This document shows, piece by piece, positions 34,535 to 43,214 of a DNA stretch of 64,000 nucleotides. Numbering within the stretch: the stretch's first letter is position 1; every line of letters starts with the position of its first letter. This DNA is from Verrucomicrobia subdivision 3 bacterium UBA693. Lineage in GTDB: Bacteria > Verrucomicrobiota > Verrucomicrobiia > Limisphaerales > UBA8199. Made by a program: the position numbers and the translations under genes. Location: NCBI GenBank assembly GCA_002298785.1, contig DBMR01000014.1, forward strand, positions 1 to 64,000. The letters run 5' to 3'. Below the pieces are notes generated by a model. That model was not told where the DNA came from. It saw nothing but the letters and a program-made list of their open reading frames with translations, and did not search any database.

Positions 34535-35374
34535 ATGCACACACGCTGTACCTGTACAGAAAGCCGCAAACCCGGCTTCACTTTGATTGAACTCCTGGTG
34601 GTGATCGCGATCATCGCGATTCTCGCCGCGATGCTGCTGCCGGCCCTGGGTCATGCCAAAATCAAAGCCCAGGCCATTGCCTGCATGAACAACGGACGCC
34701 AGATGATGATGGCCTGGCGCCTCTATGTGGATGATAACCAGGACAAGGTTCCGCCTTCCTATTGGCCGCCCCTCAACTCGTGGGTCCTGGGAGATCTCGA
34801 TTTCAACCCCGGCAACGCCAGCAACTGGGACGTCAGCAAAGATCTCTACCGCAGCCTGCTTTGGGCTTATACCGGAAAAAACCCGGGCGTGTGGAAGTGC
34901 CCGGCAGACCGTTCCACCGTGACGCCGCTTTCCGGCCCCTTTGCCGGAAAAGCCGTCTCGCGGGTGCGTAGCATTTCGATGAACGCCTGGTTTAACAGCA
35001 CGGATGTGGACAACTTCGGTCCGCCCGGCACCCGCATTTACAAAAAGCTGGTCGATGTCACCGCTCCGGGACCCGCCCTCACCTGGCTCTTCCTGGATGA
35101 ACGTGAGGACAGCATCAACGATGGCGAGTTTGTCGTCGGGATGTTCGGTTATCCGGACCAATCCGGTCAATGGACCATCGTCGATTATCCCGCCAGCTAC
35201 CACAATAACGCCGGAGGCTTTTCCTTCGTTGATGGTCATTCGGAAATCAAGAAGTGGAAAGACCCCCGCACCACGCCCCGGCTGCGGCCGGGAGTCTCCC
35301 TGCCGCTCAACGTCCCTTCGGCAAAAAATCCGGATGTCCTCTGGTTGATGGAACGGACCACCAGGAAGAATTAG
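34535..35374 (+). CDS. Type II secretion-like pseudopilin with DGH tail motif
   Basis: 279 residues. The prepilin signal is textbook: RKPGFTLIELLVVIAIIAILAAMLLPAL, cleavage between Gly and Phe, Glu at +5. The middle has NNGRQMMMAWRLYVDDNQDKVP and WKCPADRS, and the tail has YHNNAGGFSFVDGHSEIKKWKDPR, the motif of the abundant verrucomicrobial prepilin-like proteins. Compared with the homologue at 6340-7164 it keeps the canonical G/FTLIE site. It follows the beta-helix protein by 180 bp on the same strand; co-export with such carbohydrate-active proteins is often suggested but unproven. Confidence 0.88.
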   Translation: MHTRCTCTESRKPGFTLIELLVVIAIIAILAAMLLPALGHAKIKAQAIACMNNGRQMMMAWRLYVDDNQDKVPPSYWPPLNSWVLGDLDFNPGNASNWDVSKDLYRSLLWAYTGKNPGVWKCPADRSTVTPLSGPFAGKAVSRVRSISMNAWFNSTDVDNFGPPGTRIYKKLVDVTAPGPALTWLFLDEREDSINDGEFVVGMFGYPDQSGQWTIVDYPASYHNNAGGFSFVDGHSEIKKWKDPRTTPRLRPGVSLPLNVPSAKNPDVLWLMERTTRKN

Positions 35375-35547
35375 TGCTCGCACGGTTCACCCTCACGCGC
35401 GCTTCCCGGCCTGCAAAAAGACTTGCCGCCGCAAGCTCCGGACGGAATCATCAGCCTCACGAACTTCGGCGCGGACGCCGCCTTGGAGTTGGGGACTCCG
35501 TAATCCCTCGTGCTCCGCACCGAGTATCGCGAATCCTGTTGCCAGCC

Positions 35548-36144
35548 ATGAAAACGTTTAACTGCGGTGGTTTGTTACCGCGCCCGATTAGCAGTCTCGT
35601 CCTGATCCTGGCGCTGACCTCGATTTGCGCCGCCTCCGAGAGCAAGGTCAAGGTCCGCCCCGCGGACTGGGCGCAACCGGTCTTAAACTCGACGCTGGAT
35701 AACTTCTTCCGGGTCAGCGATGACGTGTATCGCTCGGAACAACCCAAGAAGAAACAGGTGCCGGAACTGAAGACGCTCGGCATCCGCACGCTGCTCAGCT
35801 TGCGTGGATACCGCGAGGACGATAAAGCCTTCGCAGAGGCCGGCATTACTTTGGTGCGCCTGCCTAAAAATGCGGGCTCGCTCTCGGTCACGGACCTGGT
35901 TGAGGTACTGAAGGAAGTGAAGACCGCCGAGAAGCCCGTCCTGATCCACTGCTGGCATGGCAGCGACCGCACCGGCTTTGTCGTGGCGGGCTATCGCATG
36001 GTCTTTCAAAATTGGACCAGGGAGAGAGCCATCGAGGAATTACGTGACGGCGGTTACGGCTATCACGCGGCAACCTACCCGAATATCGTAAAGGAATTGG
36101 AGAAACTGGATCTGCCTGCGTTAAAGAAGGCCGTCCTGGACTGA
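35548..36144 (+). CDS. Secreted tyrosine/dual-specificity phosphatase
   Basis: 198 residues from ATG 35548 (MKTFNCGGLLPRPISSLVLILALTSICAAS, signal peptide, residues 1-30). The body matches the DSP/Siw14-like cysteine phosphatase fold: FFRVSDDVYRSEQPKKKQ, LGIRTLLSLRGYREDDKAF and the P-loop HCWHGSDRTGFVVAGYRM, which carries the catalytic Cys, the CX5R Arg and the following Thr. It should hydrolyse phosphoesters, on tyrosine or on inositol phosphates, in the periplasm. It is downstream of the pseudopilin by 173 bp. An upstream in-frame extension into that gene was rejected because the signal peptide defines the start. Confidence 0.87.
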   Translation: MKTFNCGGLLPRPISSLVLILALTSICAASESKVKVRPADWAQPVLNSTLDNFFRVSDDVYRSEQPKKKQVPELKTLGIRTLLSLRGYREDDKAFAEAGITLVRLPKNAGSLSVTDLVEVLKEVKTAEKPVLIHCWHGSDRTGFVVAGYRMVFQNWTRERAIEELRDGGYGYHAATYPNIVKELEKLDLPALKKAVLD

Positions 36145-36598
36145 GAAAACACTCGCGAGTTTGGCGGCGCCTCGTATGGCGGGCGTTCTCGCCGCCACTT
36201 GTGGAACCAACCACCGGGAAAGACAGGATGTTCAGGATCGACGGGATGGAGAAGCCTGACCACTGATGCACTGGGGTTTTCCAACTTCGAAATCCTGTAA
36301 ATCACGGTCATCCTGTCTTCAGTTGACCGACAAACCAGCATCCCTTCCCCGGAGCGCGGAGGTCCACGTCCACTTACCCCGCCCGAAGTGGTCCGTTGGT
36401 TATCTATGGCAATGCACTGCGATCCCATGCGTACCTCCGCTGCCACTCGCACCTGCAAAAGCGGACTTGGAAGTCCGCGCTCCGACCGAGGTGCACCACT
36501 CCAGCGCACGGGCGTTTTGCAGCCGGAGCAACGGGACGGTGCTCGAACTCGCAGCCGAGACGGCTACGCTACTTTGGGGTAGCGCGGGCGACCTGGCG
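36145..36598. repeat. Intergenic region carrying dispersed hairpin repeat
   Basis: No gene seen. The second half (about 36440-36600) holds a member of a dispersed intergenic repeat: the hairpin at 36461-36478 (GCGGACTT gg AAGTCCGC) followed by GCTCCGAC, and a downstream block at 36536-36572 (ACGGTGCTCGAACTCGCAGC...) that recurs inverted at 40665-40702. Confidence 0.7.
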
Positions 36599-38560
36599 TT
36601 ACTCCTTGTGCCCCACGACTCGCACCACGGCCGTTGAGCCGGGGATGCGGTCGCCAACCAACGGTTCGACACGTCCCCCCAGGTGTTCACCCAAGAATAC
36701 TTCCGAGCGGGCGTTGAAATCGGTCCGGTTTTCCGGCCGCTGAAATCCGTGGCCTTCGTCAGGATATATCACGTAAACCACGTGGCCTTTGTTCTTCTCG
36801 ATGGCCGCGACAATCTGTTCGGATTCAGCCTGCTTGACGCGGGGATCATTCGCTCCCTGCCCAATGAGCAACGGCCGAACAATTTTGTCCGCGAAAGTGA
36901 GTGGCGACGCGTTCTTGATCAACTCCGCGTCCTTCGGGTCGTCCACGTTCCCCATCCGCACATCAAACATGGCGCGCAACGGCTTCCAGTAAGGCGGAAT
37001 CGTGCCGATGAGGGTCTTGAGATTCGAAGGCCCGACGATATCCACGCCGCACGCAAACGTCTCGGGTGTGAATGTGAGCGCCGCGAGGGCGCAGTAGCCG
37101 CCGTATGACCCGCCCATGATGCCCACTTTCCCCGGATCAGCGATGCCTTCCTTGACCGCCCAATTGACGCAGTCGATCAGGTCGTCATGCATTTTCAAAC
37201 CCCATTGTTTGTTGCCCGCGTTGAGGTGCTTCTTGCCATAGCCGGTCGAGCCGCGGAAGTTGGGCTGGAGCACGGCATAGCCGCGGTTGGCCAGCCATTG
37301 CGAGTACCCATTGAAACCCCACTCGTCGCGCGCCCACGGCCCGCCATGCGGAAACAGCACCATCGGAAGTTTGCTGGCCGGAATCCCGGGCGGCAGCGTC
37401 AGGTAACTGTTGATCTTCAAACCATCCCGCGCAGTGATTACAACCGGTTTCATCTCGGCCAGCTTCAGGCCGTCGAGCTTCGGGCGCACGGTGAACAGGA
37501 AAGTGGCTTCCTTCGCCCGCCGATCCCATTTGTAGTATCGGCCCGGGGCCCGGTCGCTGTTGTAAGCCACCAGCCAGATATCATCCGCCTCGGTGCGGTT
37601 CGCGATTTCAAAATCGCCGTCCACCACCTTGCTTAACCGCTCGAAATCCTCTTTCACCCCGGGATCCACCACCTGCCACGAAGCCCGGCCCGGCGCGAAC
37701 TGCACCGCCTCGACCACATAACGCTTCGGATGAATCATCACCCCTTCGGCATCCACCTCGTCGCTGGCGGCGATCACTTTTTCCTGACCGGTGGCAATGT
37801 TCTTTTCAATGACCGCGGCGGTATCCCGACCGACCGACGATTTGATAAACAGGGACTCGCCATCCTTGGTGAAAGTGAGCGCTTCCAGGATTTCCTCCGG
37901 CCCCACCTTCATAAACGTTTTCCAGGGCGATTTGTCGTCCGGGCGCACCCGGATTTCCGCCCCGCCGTCTGGAGTTTGAATTTGCGCCAGGCGCACCCGG
38001 AACCGGGAATCGGTCCCCCACCCCGCCACATCGCCCGGATTTTCCGTATCCAGGTCGAGCGCGCCGTTGCGCAGGTTCAAGCGGTAGACATCAAACAAGG
38101 CACGGTCCCGCAGGTTGAGCGAAACCAGCATCTCACTCGGAAATTCGGGGTTCAAATCAGTGACGGTGGCGCGCACCCCTTGGAACGGTGTGAAGTCGCG
38201 CACGTTACCCGACGCCAGGTCCACGCCGTACAGATGGAAATTCTCGTCCCCATCACTATCCTGCAAATAGACCAGGGTGCGGTTATCTTTCGCCCAGAAA
38301 TATTGACGAATCCCGCGTTTCTTATCGGCGGTGACGACTTTTCCGTCCTCTTTACCGACCGTTTTCACCCAGACCTGGAGCACGTTATTGGTGTTGGGCG
38401 CGATCCAGGCGAGCCGGGTGCCATCCGGCGAGAGCGCTGGGCCGGTGCGTTCCGGGTTGCCGAACAGGAGGTCACGCGGAATGAGTGGTGGCAGGTCAGC
38501 CATAGCCGGAAGTGAAGAGACCGTCATGATAGCAGCACAAAGCGCCGGAAATGTTTTCAT
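36599..38560 (-). CDS. Secreted S9 family prolyl oligopeptidase/acylaminoacyl peptidase
   Basis: 653 residues with a signal peptide (MKTFPALCAAIMTVSSLPAMA). The first 370 residues are a seven-bladed propeller with PD40-like strands (GPALSPDGTRLAWIAPNTNN, YLQDSDGDENFHLYGVD). The C-terminal alpha/beta hydrolase domain has the oxyanion region FPHGGPWARDEWGFNGYSQWLA, nucleophile motif GIMGGSYGGYCALAAL, catalytic Asp in LLIGQGANDPRVK and His in YPDEGHGFQRPENR, as in S9C peptidases. It probably cleaves short peptides in the periplasm. Monocistronic; convergent with the phosphatase side and divergent from the ychF remnant. Confidence 0.9.
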   Translation of the reverse strand: MKTFPALCAAIMTVSSLPAMADLPPLIPRDLLFGNPERTGPALSPDGTRLAWIAPNTNNVLQVWVKTVGKEDGKVVTADKKRGIRQYFWAKDNRTLVYLQDSDGDENFHLYGVDLASGNVRDFTPFQGVRATVTDLNPEFPSEMLVSLNLRDRALFDVYRLNLRNGALDLDTENPGDVAGWGTDSRFRVRLAQIQTPDGGAEIRVRPDDKSPWKTFMKVGPEEILEALTFTKDGESLFIKSSVGRDTAAVIEKNIATGQEKVIAASDEVDAEGVMIHPKRYVVEAVQFAPGRASWQVVDPGVKEDFERLSKVVDGDFEIANRTEADDIWLVAYNSDRAPGRYYKWDRRAKEATFLFTVRPKLDGLKLAEMKPVVITARDGLKINSYLTLPPGIPASKLPMVLFPHGGPWARDEWGFNGYSQWLANRGYAVLQPNFRGSTGYGKKHLNAGNKQWGLKMHDDLIDCVNWAVKEGIADPGKVGIMGGSYGGYCALAALTFTPETFACGVDIVGPSNLKTLIGTIPPYWKPLRAMFDVRMGNVDDPKDAELIKNASPLTFADKIVRPLLIGQGANDPRVKQAESEQIVAAIEKNKGHVVYVIYPDEGHGFQRPENRTDFNARSEVFLGEHLGGRVEPLVGDRIPGSTAVVRVVGHKE

Positions 38561-38817
38561 AGGATTAAATTCACGAAATCAGCCATAAACCCGGCAACAC
38601 CATCTGTCAAACCTCCTGGGTGTCGCCGCAGCCACGCCAAGCCCCCTGGCTGGGTGAAAAGGAGAGTTGCGCAACCGCCCGAAATATCGCATTAATGAGG
38701 GCGACCTATAGGTCTAAGCTAAAGACCTAATGAGCTGTGTTTCGCAGATCAGGGAGTGCCCCCCGGTATTTTCAAGCACGATCGGTCCATCGAAATCGAA
38801 GATTTTATCTATTACTT

Positions 38818-39135
38818 ATGCTGAGAGCTGGAATTGTCGGTTTGCCCAACGTGGGCAAGTCAACCTTGTTTAATGCCGTGACCCGCACCCGCAAAGCGGA
38901 GGCGGCCAATTACCCATTTTGCACCATAAGTGCCGGAGACACCGCACCCCGAGCGGCCGGGGCCATTCACAGCGATTTCGAGCGCGGATTCATCAAAGCA
39001 GAAACGATCGCTTATGATGACCTGATCGAGTGCGGTTCGGTGGCAGCCGCCCGGGAAAAGGGTCTCTACGGCATCGAAGGTAAAGAGTATGTCGTGCAGG
39101 ACGGCGATGTGCTGCACTTCAAATTCAACGTCTAG
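38818..39135 (+). pseudogene. ychF: Internally deleted ychF (mini-YchF, N- and C-termini only)
   Basis: 105 codons from ATG 38818. The first 37 residues (MLRAGIVGLPNVGKSTLFNA... NYPFCTI) are the start of the ribosome-associated ATPase YchF with its P-loop. The rest, from GDTAPRAAGAIHSDFERGFIKAE to the end DVLHFKFNV, is exactly the YchF C-terminus (TGS domain). Full YchF is about 360-366 residues, so roughly 260 residues (switch regions, coiled coil and half of TGS) are missing, yet the frame is intact across the junction near CTISAGDTA. It therefore cannot be a working YchF; a complete copy is expected elsewhere. A frame open to 38737 is not supported. Confidence 0.8.
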
Positions 39136-39366
39136 CACCTCCTCATTGATGTCCGTGGCCCGGACGGACGCGGCCCCACGAGCCACCACCTCCGTCCAGT
39201 ACCCGGTGCCGCAAGCCACTTCGAAGACGTTGGCCCCAGCGAAGCTCCTTTCCACAAAGCTGCGTAATCGCTTCAGGTCTTCCTGGCGCTCCAGCTTCTG
39301 GTAGATGCTCTCTTATTCGCGGGCGCGTTCCGCGTAGTAGCTGACCATTGATGCTTCGATACTCAT
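39130..39366 (-). pseudogene. N-terminal fragment of SAM-dependent methyltransferase with in-frame stop
   Basis: Translation from ATG 39366 gives MSIEASMVSYYAERARE, then a TAA at 39313-39315, then ESIYQKLERQEDLKRLRSFVERSF and the SAM-binding motif VFEVACGTGYWTEVVARG...ATDINEEVLD. The TAA probably replaces a Tyr codon (AREYE in relatives). Homology stops at about 39130, where the fragment runs antisense into the end of the ychF remnant, so at least two thirds of a class I methyltransferase are absent. The fragment thus carries two independent inactivating lesions. Confidence 0.7.
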
Positions 39367-39387
39367 GCGAGTGCCGTTGCCGATCGC

Positions 39388-39774
39388 TCAACTCGCCGAT
39401 GGCGGCCCGCCACTGGCGCCCGGATCGCCCGAGGGCGCGGCGAGGCCGTCATCCGGTGGAACCCCAGGTTGAGTATGGCATTCGACGTTAACACCAAGCT
39501 TTTGAAAATGCTCCCGCATTTTCCGAAACTCATCCTGGTGGTCGCCGGATCCGCGCGGCAGAATCCATAGCGCCCCATCCCAAGGATCCGTCTCAATCTC
39601 GAAAGAATGACCACCGAAGGTGAACTGCGCACCGACCGAATCAGACCACCAAAAGAAACGCCGCCGGCGCGTAAAAGAGACACCAGGAAGCTGCAAGACG
39701 TATTTGCATAGGCGTCCGTATGAGAAGCCCGGGAATCTCAAGCTGTGTCCGCGGTTGAACTCTTCGACTTTCAT
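39388..39774 (-). CDS. Small protein of unknown function
   Basis: 128 residues, no signal peptide or membrane helix. Aromatic- and Arg-rich N-terminal half (LQLPGVSFTRRRRFFWWSD, FTFGGHSFEIETDPWDGALWILP) with a helical middle (DEFRKMREHFQKLGVNVE) and a Gly/Pro/Ser tail. Part of the pattern (WDGALWILP plus EFRKMREHF) looks like a compact alpha/beta domain but no family is recognised. It lies 144 bp downstream of a membrane protein gene on the same strand and just before the methyltransferase fragment; this region as a whole seems to be decaying. Confidence 0.55.
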   Translation of the reverse strand: MKVEEFNRGHSLRFPGFSYGRLCKYVLQLPGVSFTRRRRFFWWSDSVGAQFTFGGHSFEIETDPWDGALWILPRGSGDHQDEFRKMREHFQKLGVNVECHTQPGVPPDDGLAAPSGDPGASGGPPSAS

Positions 39775-39918
39775 CTTTCGGCTGCGTGCTGTGGTTGGGT
39801 CAACCGGCCTTTCTTATTGCTTGGGCGGCCAGGTGTGGTTCAGGCACTCGTCCGACTTTCCATCAAACTGGCGCAGCGAGTATCGGCTGGCAAACTCGCT
39901 GATGGAGCCCGCCGTCGT

Positions 39919-40416
39919 TCATATTATCTTCGCTGCAAACCATAAGCAATTTGCCCCCAGGAGAACCGTATATGAATAGCAATGAGCCCTGATGAGACTA
40001 TGCCAAAATGGACGATCAGATACGATTCCCAGCCGCATACGCAGATAGCGGCCCTCCACAAAAACCGAGAGCGCACAACACAGGAGCATGACCCCCACCA
40101 TGAATACCGAGAGTAACCACAGCGCGTCCAGGTCCGTGAGGCTGGCATGACTGATCAAGCCGATGGTCCCCCATCCTCCGGTGTTACCATTGATGACCCA
40201 GTTACAAAGGCCAATCCAAAGAGTAGCGATGGGAATGCCGATGAGGGTAGAGAGGATGTTTGCTTCAAGCACTTTGACATACGGAATTGCGAACTTGCGG
40301 CGCAGTTCAAAACCTTCGACGCCAACGATCGGAACCAGCACCGCGAGGGCGAGCAGAGGCTGTGGAAAGAGCACCGGGATAGCAATATTTCCCAAGAGCG
40401 TTGTCATGGCGCGCAA
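39919..40416 (-). CDS. Small membrane protein of unknown function, four helices
   Basis: 165 residues with four predicted membrane segments: about 8-32 (LLGNIAIPVLFPQPLLALAVLVPI), about 53-75 (ILSTLIGIPIATLWIGLCNWV), about 95-120 (LWLLSVFMVGVMLLCCALSVFV) and the C-terminal LLGANCLWFAAKII. No family is recognised. An ATG three codons downstream (40407) is an alternative start. It may form a two-gene unit with the small protein at 39388. Confidence 0.6.
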   Translation of the reverse strand: MRAMTTLLGNIAIPVLFPQPLLALAVLVPIVGVEGFELRRKFAIPYVKVLEANILSTLIGIPIATLWIGLCNWVINGNTGGWGTIGLISHASLTDLDALWLLSVFMVGVMLLCCALSVFVEGRYLRMRLGIVSDRPFWHSLIRAHCYSYTVLLGANCLWFAAKII

Positions 40417-40900
40417 ATAGCCTAACCCTTGACCAGCATAATGTGCACTTGATGCTATTGGCTATTAAGGCTCAAACGTCGAGCCGATTGGCGTACGCAA
40501 TAGCATTAGTACCACGTAAACGTCATACGGCTTTCCATGAGGTTTCGCCAGCCTTTTCGGCACCGGCGCTCGTGGTGGATTCGTCCCAACGCCGCGAGGG
40601 TCAACCGTGGCCGTCCTCCGAACGATTTAAGCGGACGCGGACGTCCGCGCTCCGGGGCTCGGGTGTAGCGTAGCCGTCCTCGGCTGCGAGTTCGAGCACC
40701 GTCTCGGTGCTTGGTCCCAGATCTGGCGGCGGGACGCTCGTGCGCCAAGCAAGTGCATTTCGGTCGGAGCGCGGTCAAAAGCCCATTCCCCCTTCGTTTC
40801 CTTCGCGACCTTCTGTTGGATTTCCTCCCCGCATGGCCAGCCACCCCCAAAACCAGCTCGACACATCCGCCTCAAAGCGACAACCTGCCCCTGGCCGAAA
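40417..40900. repeat. Intergenic region with mosaic of dispersed repeats upstream of priA
   Basis: No gene seen. From about 40580 it contains the hairpin GCGGACG cgga CGTCCGC (40631-40648) followed by GCTCCG, an inverted copy of the 36536-36572 block at 40665-40702, and an inverted partial copy of the GTGCA.CTCGGTCGGAGCGCGG segment near 40743-40765. The first part (40417-40580) shows nothing recognisable. Confidence 0.65.
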
Positions 40901-43153
40901 ATGATTGCACGCGTCACCCTGGAAATAGCCTTACGGAAGGAGTTCGACTACCTGGTGCCGCCGGAGATGGAAGGCCTCGTGGAGGTCGGCTCGCGAGTGC
41001 AGGTGCCCTTCGGGGCGCGCAAGGTGCTGGGGTGCGTCACGGGCCTGGCGGAGACCTCCGACTATCCCTCGCTAAAATCCATCGTCAAGATTATCGGCGC
41101 CCAGACCCTGGTCACGCCGAAGGTGCTGCGCCTGGCCAAATGGATCGGGGAATACTACTGCTGCGCACCGGAAATCGCGCTCAAATCCGTCCTGCCGGAG
41201 GCGGTGCGGCACGAAAAAGCGGGTTGGCGCGAGTTGTTGTATGTGCGGGTGCTGCCGTTGAGTGGGGAACTGCCCAAACTCTCGAAGCGCCAGCGCGAAA
41301 TCTGGAACATCCTCGAAGAACGGCGGGAGCTGCCGTTGGCGGAGCTGTTGGACTTGGCCGAAACGACCTCCGCAGCGGTGCGGCGCCTGGAGGACAAGGG
41401 CCTGGTGACGATTGCGCCGGAGGTATCCGAGCGCGACCCTTACGCGCGCGAGCACATCCTGCCGAGCCAATCGCTGGCGATGAATCCCGCCCAGGGCGCG
41501 GCGCTGGCCGCGATCACCAAAGCCATGGACGCCCGGCCGGACCGGGATCGGGCGGGTAAAAAGGACGGCGGAGACAGCAAGGTGTTCCTGTTGCACGGCG
41601 TGACCGGCAGCGGGAAGACTGAAGTTTATCTCCAGGCGCTGGCGCATGCCCTCGAGCAGGGCAAAGGCGCGATCGTGCTGGTGCCTGAGATTTCACTCAC
41701 CCCCCAGACGGTGGAACGATTCAAGGCGCGCTTCAGCCATGGCCCGCTGCAAACGCTGGTGGCGGTGCTGCACAGCCACCTCTCGGCGGGAGAACGTCAC
41801 GACGAGTGGCACAAGATTCGTCAAGGCCGGGCCCGGATCGTGATCGGAGCGCGCTCGGCGATTTTCGCCCCGGTCGATCCGCTGGGACTGGTGATCGTGG
41901 ATGAAGAGCACGAGAACAGCTACAAGCAGGAGGAATCGCCCCGGTACCACGCCCGGGACGTTGCGATTGTGCGCGGGCAAATGGAAGGCGCGACGGTCGT
42001 GCTGGGATCGGCCACCCCTTCCCTCGAAAGCTTCTACAACGCCCGCAAGGGCAAATATGCCCTGCTCGACCTGCCGGAGCGGGCGGATGACAAGAAAATG
42101 CCGGTGGTGCGGGTGGTGGACATGCGCCAGACCGTCCGGCGCGGGACGTCGATCCCGATTTTCTCCCCGCAACTGCACGAGGCCATCGCGCGCCGGCTGG
42201 ATGCCGGGGAGCAGACCATCCTGTTCTTGAACCGGCGCGGATATTCCAGCTCGCTGCAATGCCCGTTGTGCGGTTACGTGGCTGGCTGCCCGAACTGCAG
42301 TATCTCGCTCACGTATCACCGCCAGGAGCAACGCCTGTGCTGCCACATTTGCGGCCACAATCAGACCGTGCCCAAGACCTGCCCCAACGAGAAATGCCGC
42401 AACCCGGAAATCCGGTTCGCCGGTTTGGGCACGCAAAAGGTCGAGGAAACCCTGGGCAAACTCTTCCCACATGCGCGGATCAAGCGCATGGATTCGGACG
42501 CGCTGAAACGAAAGCACGATTTCCGCGAGATCCTGGGCCAATTTCGCGCCGGCAAACTGGATGTACTCCTGGGCACGCAGATGATCGCCAAGGGCCTGCA
42601 TTTCCCCAACGTCACCCTGGTGGGGATTATCTACGCCGACATGGCGCTGCATCAGCCGGATTTCCGGGCGGGCGAGCGGACCTTTCAATTGCTCACCCAG
42701 GTGGCGGGCCGGGCCGGGCGCGGGGACGTCGAAGGCGAGGTGATTGTGCAGGCCTTCACACCGTTCCATCCCGCGATTCAATTCGCCCGGCGGCACGATT
42801 TCGTCGGGTTTTACGACCAGGAAATGGAGTTCCGCCAACCGTTGCGTTATCCGCCCTTTGGCCGGATCGCGCTGCTGACCCTCAGAGGGCGCAACGAGGA
42901 AAAGGTGGCGTTTTCAGCCGCGCACTTGAAGAAGGAACTGGACCAGGCGCTGTCGGCTTTCAGAGATTTGATCATTGCGGGTCCGGCGCCCGCGCCGCTG
43001 CTGAAAGCCGAATCATTTTACCGCCATCAAATCATGCTGCGCACCGCGCGCATGTCCCACCTCAGCCAGGCGTTGGCGGAGATGCAGCACCGGGTGCGCT
43101 TGCCGGAGGATGTGACTCTCGTCGTGGACATCGATCCGGTGGACTTAAGCTAA
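40901..43153 (+). CDS. priA: Primosomal replication restart helicase PriA
   Basis: 750 residues, normal length. The N-terminal DNA-binding part (MIARVTLEIALRKEFDYLVPP, GSRVQVPFGARKVLGCV) is followed by a superfamily 2 helicase: Walker A LLHGVTGSGKTEVYL (231-244), VPEISLTPQ, the Walker B LVIVDEEHENSYKQEE (DEEH), LGSATPSLES and the C-terminal GRAGRG. The zinc-binding insertion is complete: CPLCGYVAGCPNC, CCHICGHNQTVPKTCPNEKC. PriA reloads the replisome at stalled forks. The ATG at 40901 fits the family start. Stop at 43153 abuts the mdh terminator. Confidence 0.96.
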   Translation: MIARVTLEIALRKEFDYLVPPEMEGLVEVGSRVQVPFGARKVLGCVTGLAETSDYPSLKSIVKIIGAQTLVTPKVLRLAKWIGEYYCCAPEIALKSVLPEAVRHEKAGWRELLYVRVLPLSGELPKLSKRQREIWNILEERRELPLAELLDLAETTSAAVRRLEDKGLVTIAPEVSERDPYAREHILPSQSLAMNPAQGAALAAITKAMDARPDRDRAGKKDGGDSKVFLLHGVTGSGKTEVYLQALAHALEQGKGAIVLVPEISLTPQTVERFKARFSHGPLQTLVAVLHSHLSAGERHDEWHKIRQGRARIVIGARSAIFAPVDPLGLVIVDEEHENSYKQEESPRYHARDVAIVRGQMEGATVVLGSATPSLESFYNARKGKYALLDLPERADDKKMPVVRVVDMRQTVRRGTSIPIFSPQLHEAIARRLDAGEQTILFLNRRGYSSSLQCPLCGYVAGCPNCSISLTYHRQEQRLCCHICGHNQTVPKTCPNEKCRNPEIRFAGLGTQKVEETLGKLFPHARIKRMDSDALKRKHDFREILGQFRAGKLDVLLGTQMIAKGLHFPNVTLVGIIYADMALHQPDFRAGERTFQLLTQVAGRAGRGDVEGEVIVQAFTPFHPAIQFARRHDFVGFYDQEMEFRQPLRYPPFGRIALLTLRGRNEEKVAFSAAHLKKELDQALSAFRDLIIAGPAPAPLLKAESFYRHQIMLRTARMSHLSQALAEMQHRVRLPEDVTLVVDIDPVDLS

Positions 43154-43160
43154 CAAAAAA

Positions 43161-43184
43161 CCTCCCGGCAAAGCGCACGGGAGG
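43161..43184 (-). terminator. Terminator of mdh, possibly shared with priA
   Basis: Stem CCTCCCG / CGGGAGG, followed on the minus strand by six T residues (complement of AAAAAA at 43155-43160), lies 31 bp past the mdh stop codon. On the plus strand the same hairpin has no T-run. Confidence 0.75.
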
Positions 43185-43214
43185 TCTGCAATTGAGGCTG
43201 CTCGGTCGACCCGA

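Noticed and set aside
38711..38729. Perfect inverted repeat AGGTCT-AGACCT upstream of the ychF remnant
   Set aside because: Short and isolated; might be a regulator site but cannot be supported.
41693..42838. 381-codon minus-strand frame inside priA
   Set aside because: priA is unmistakable with all helicase and zinc motifs; the opposite frame is a GC shadow.
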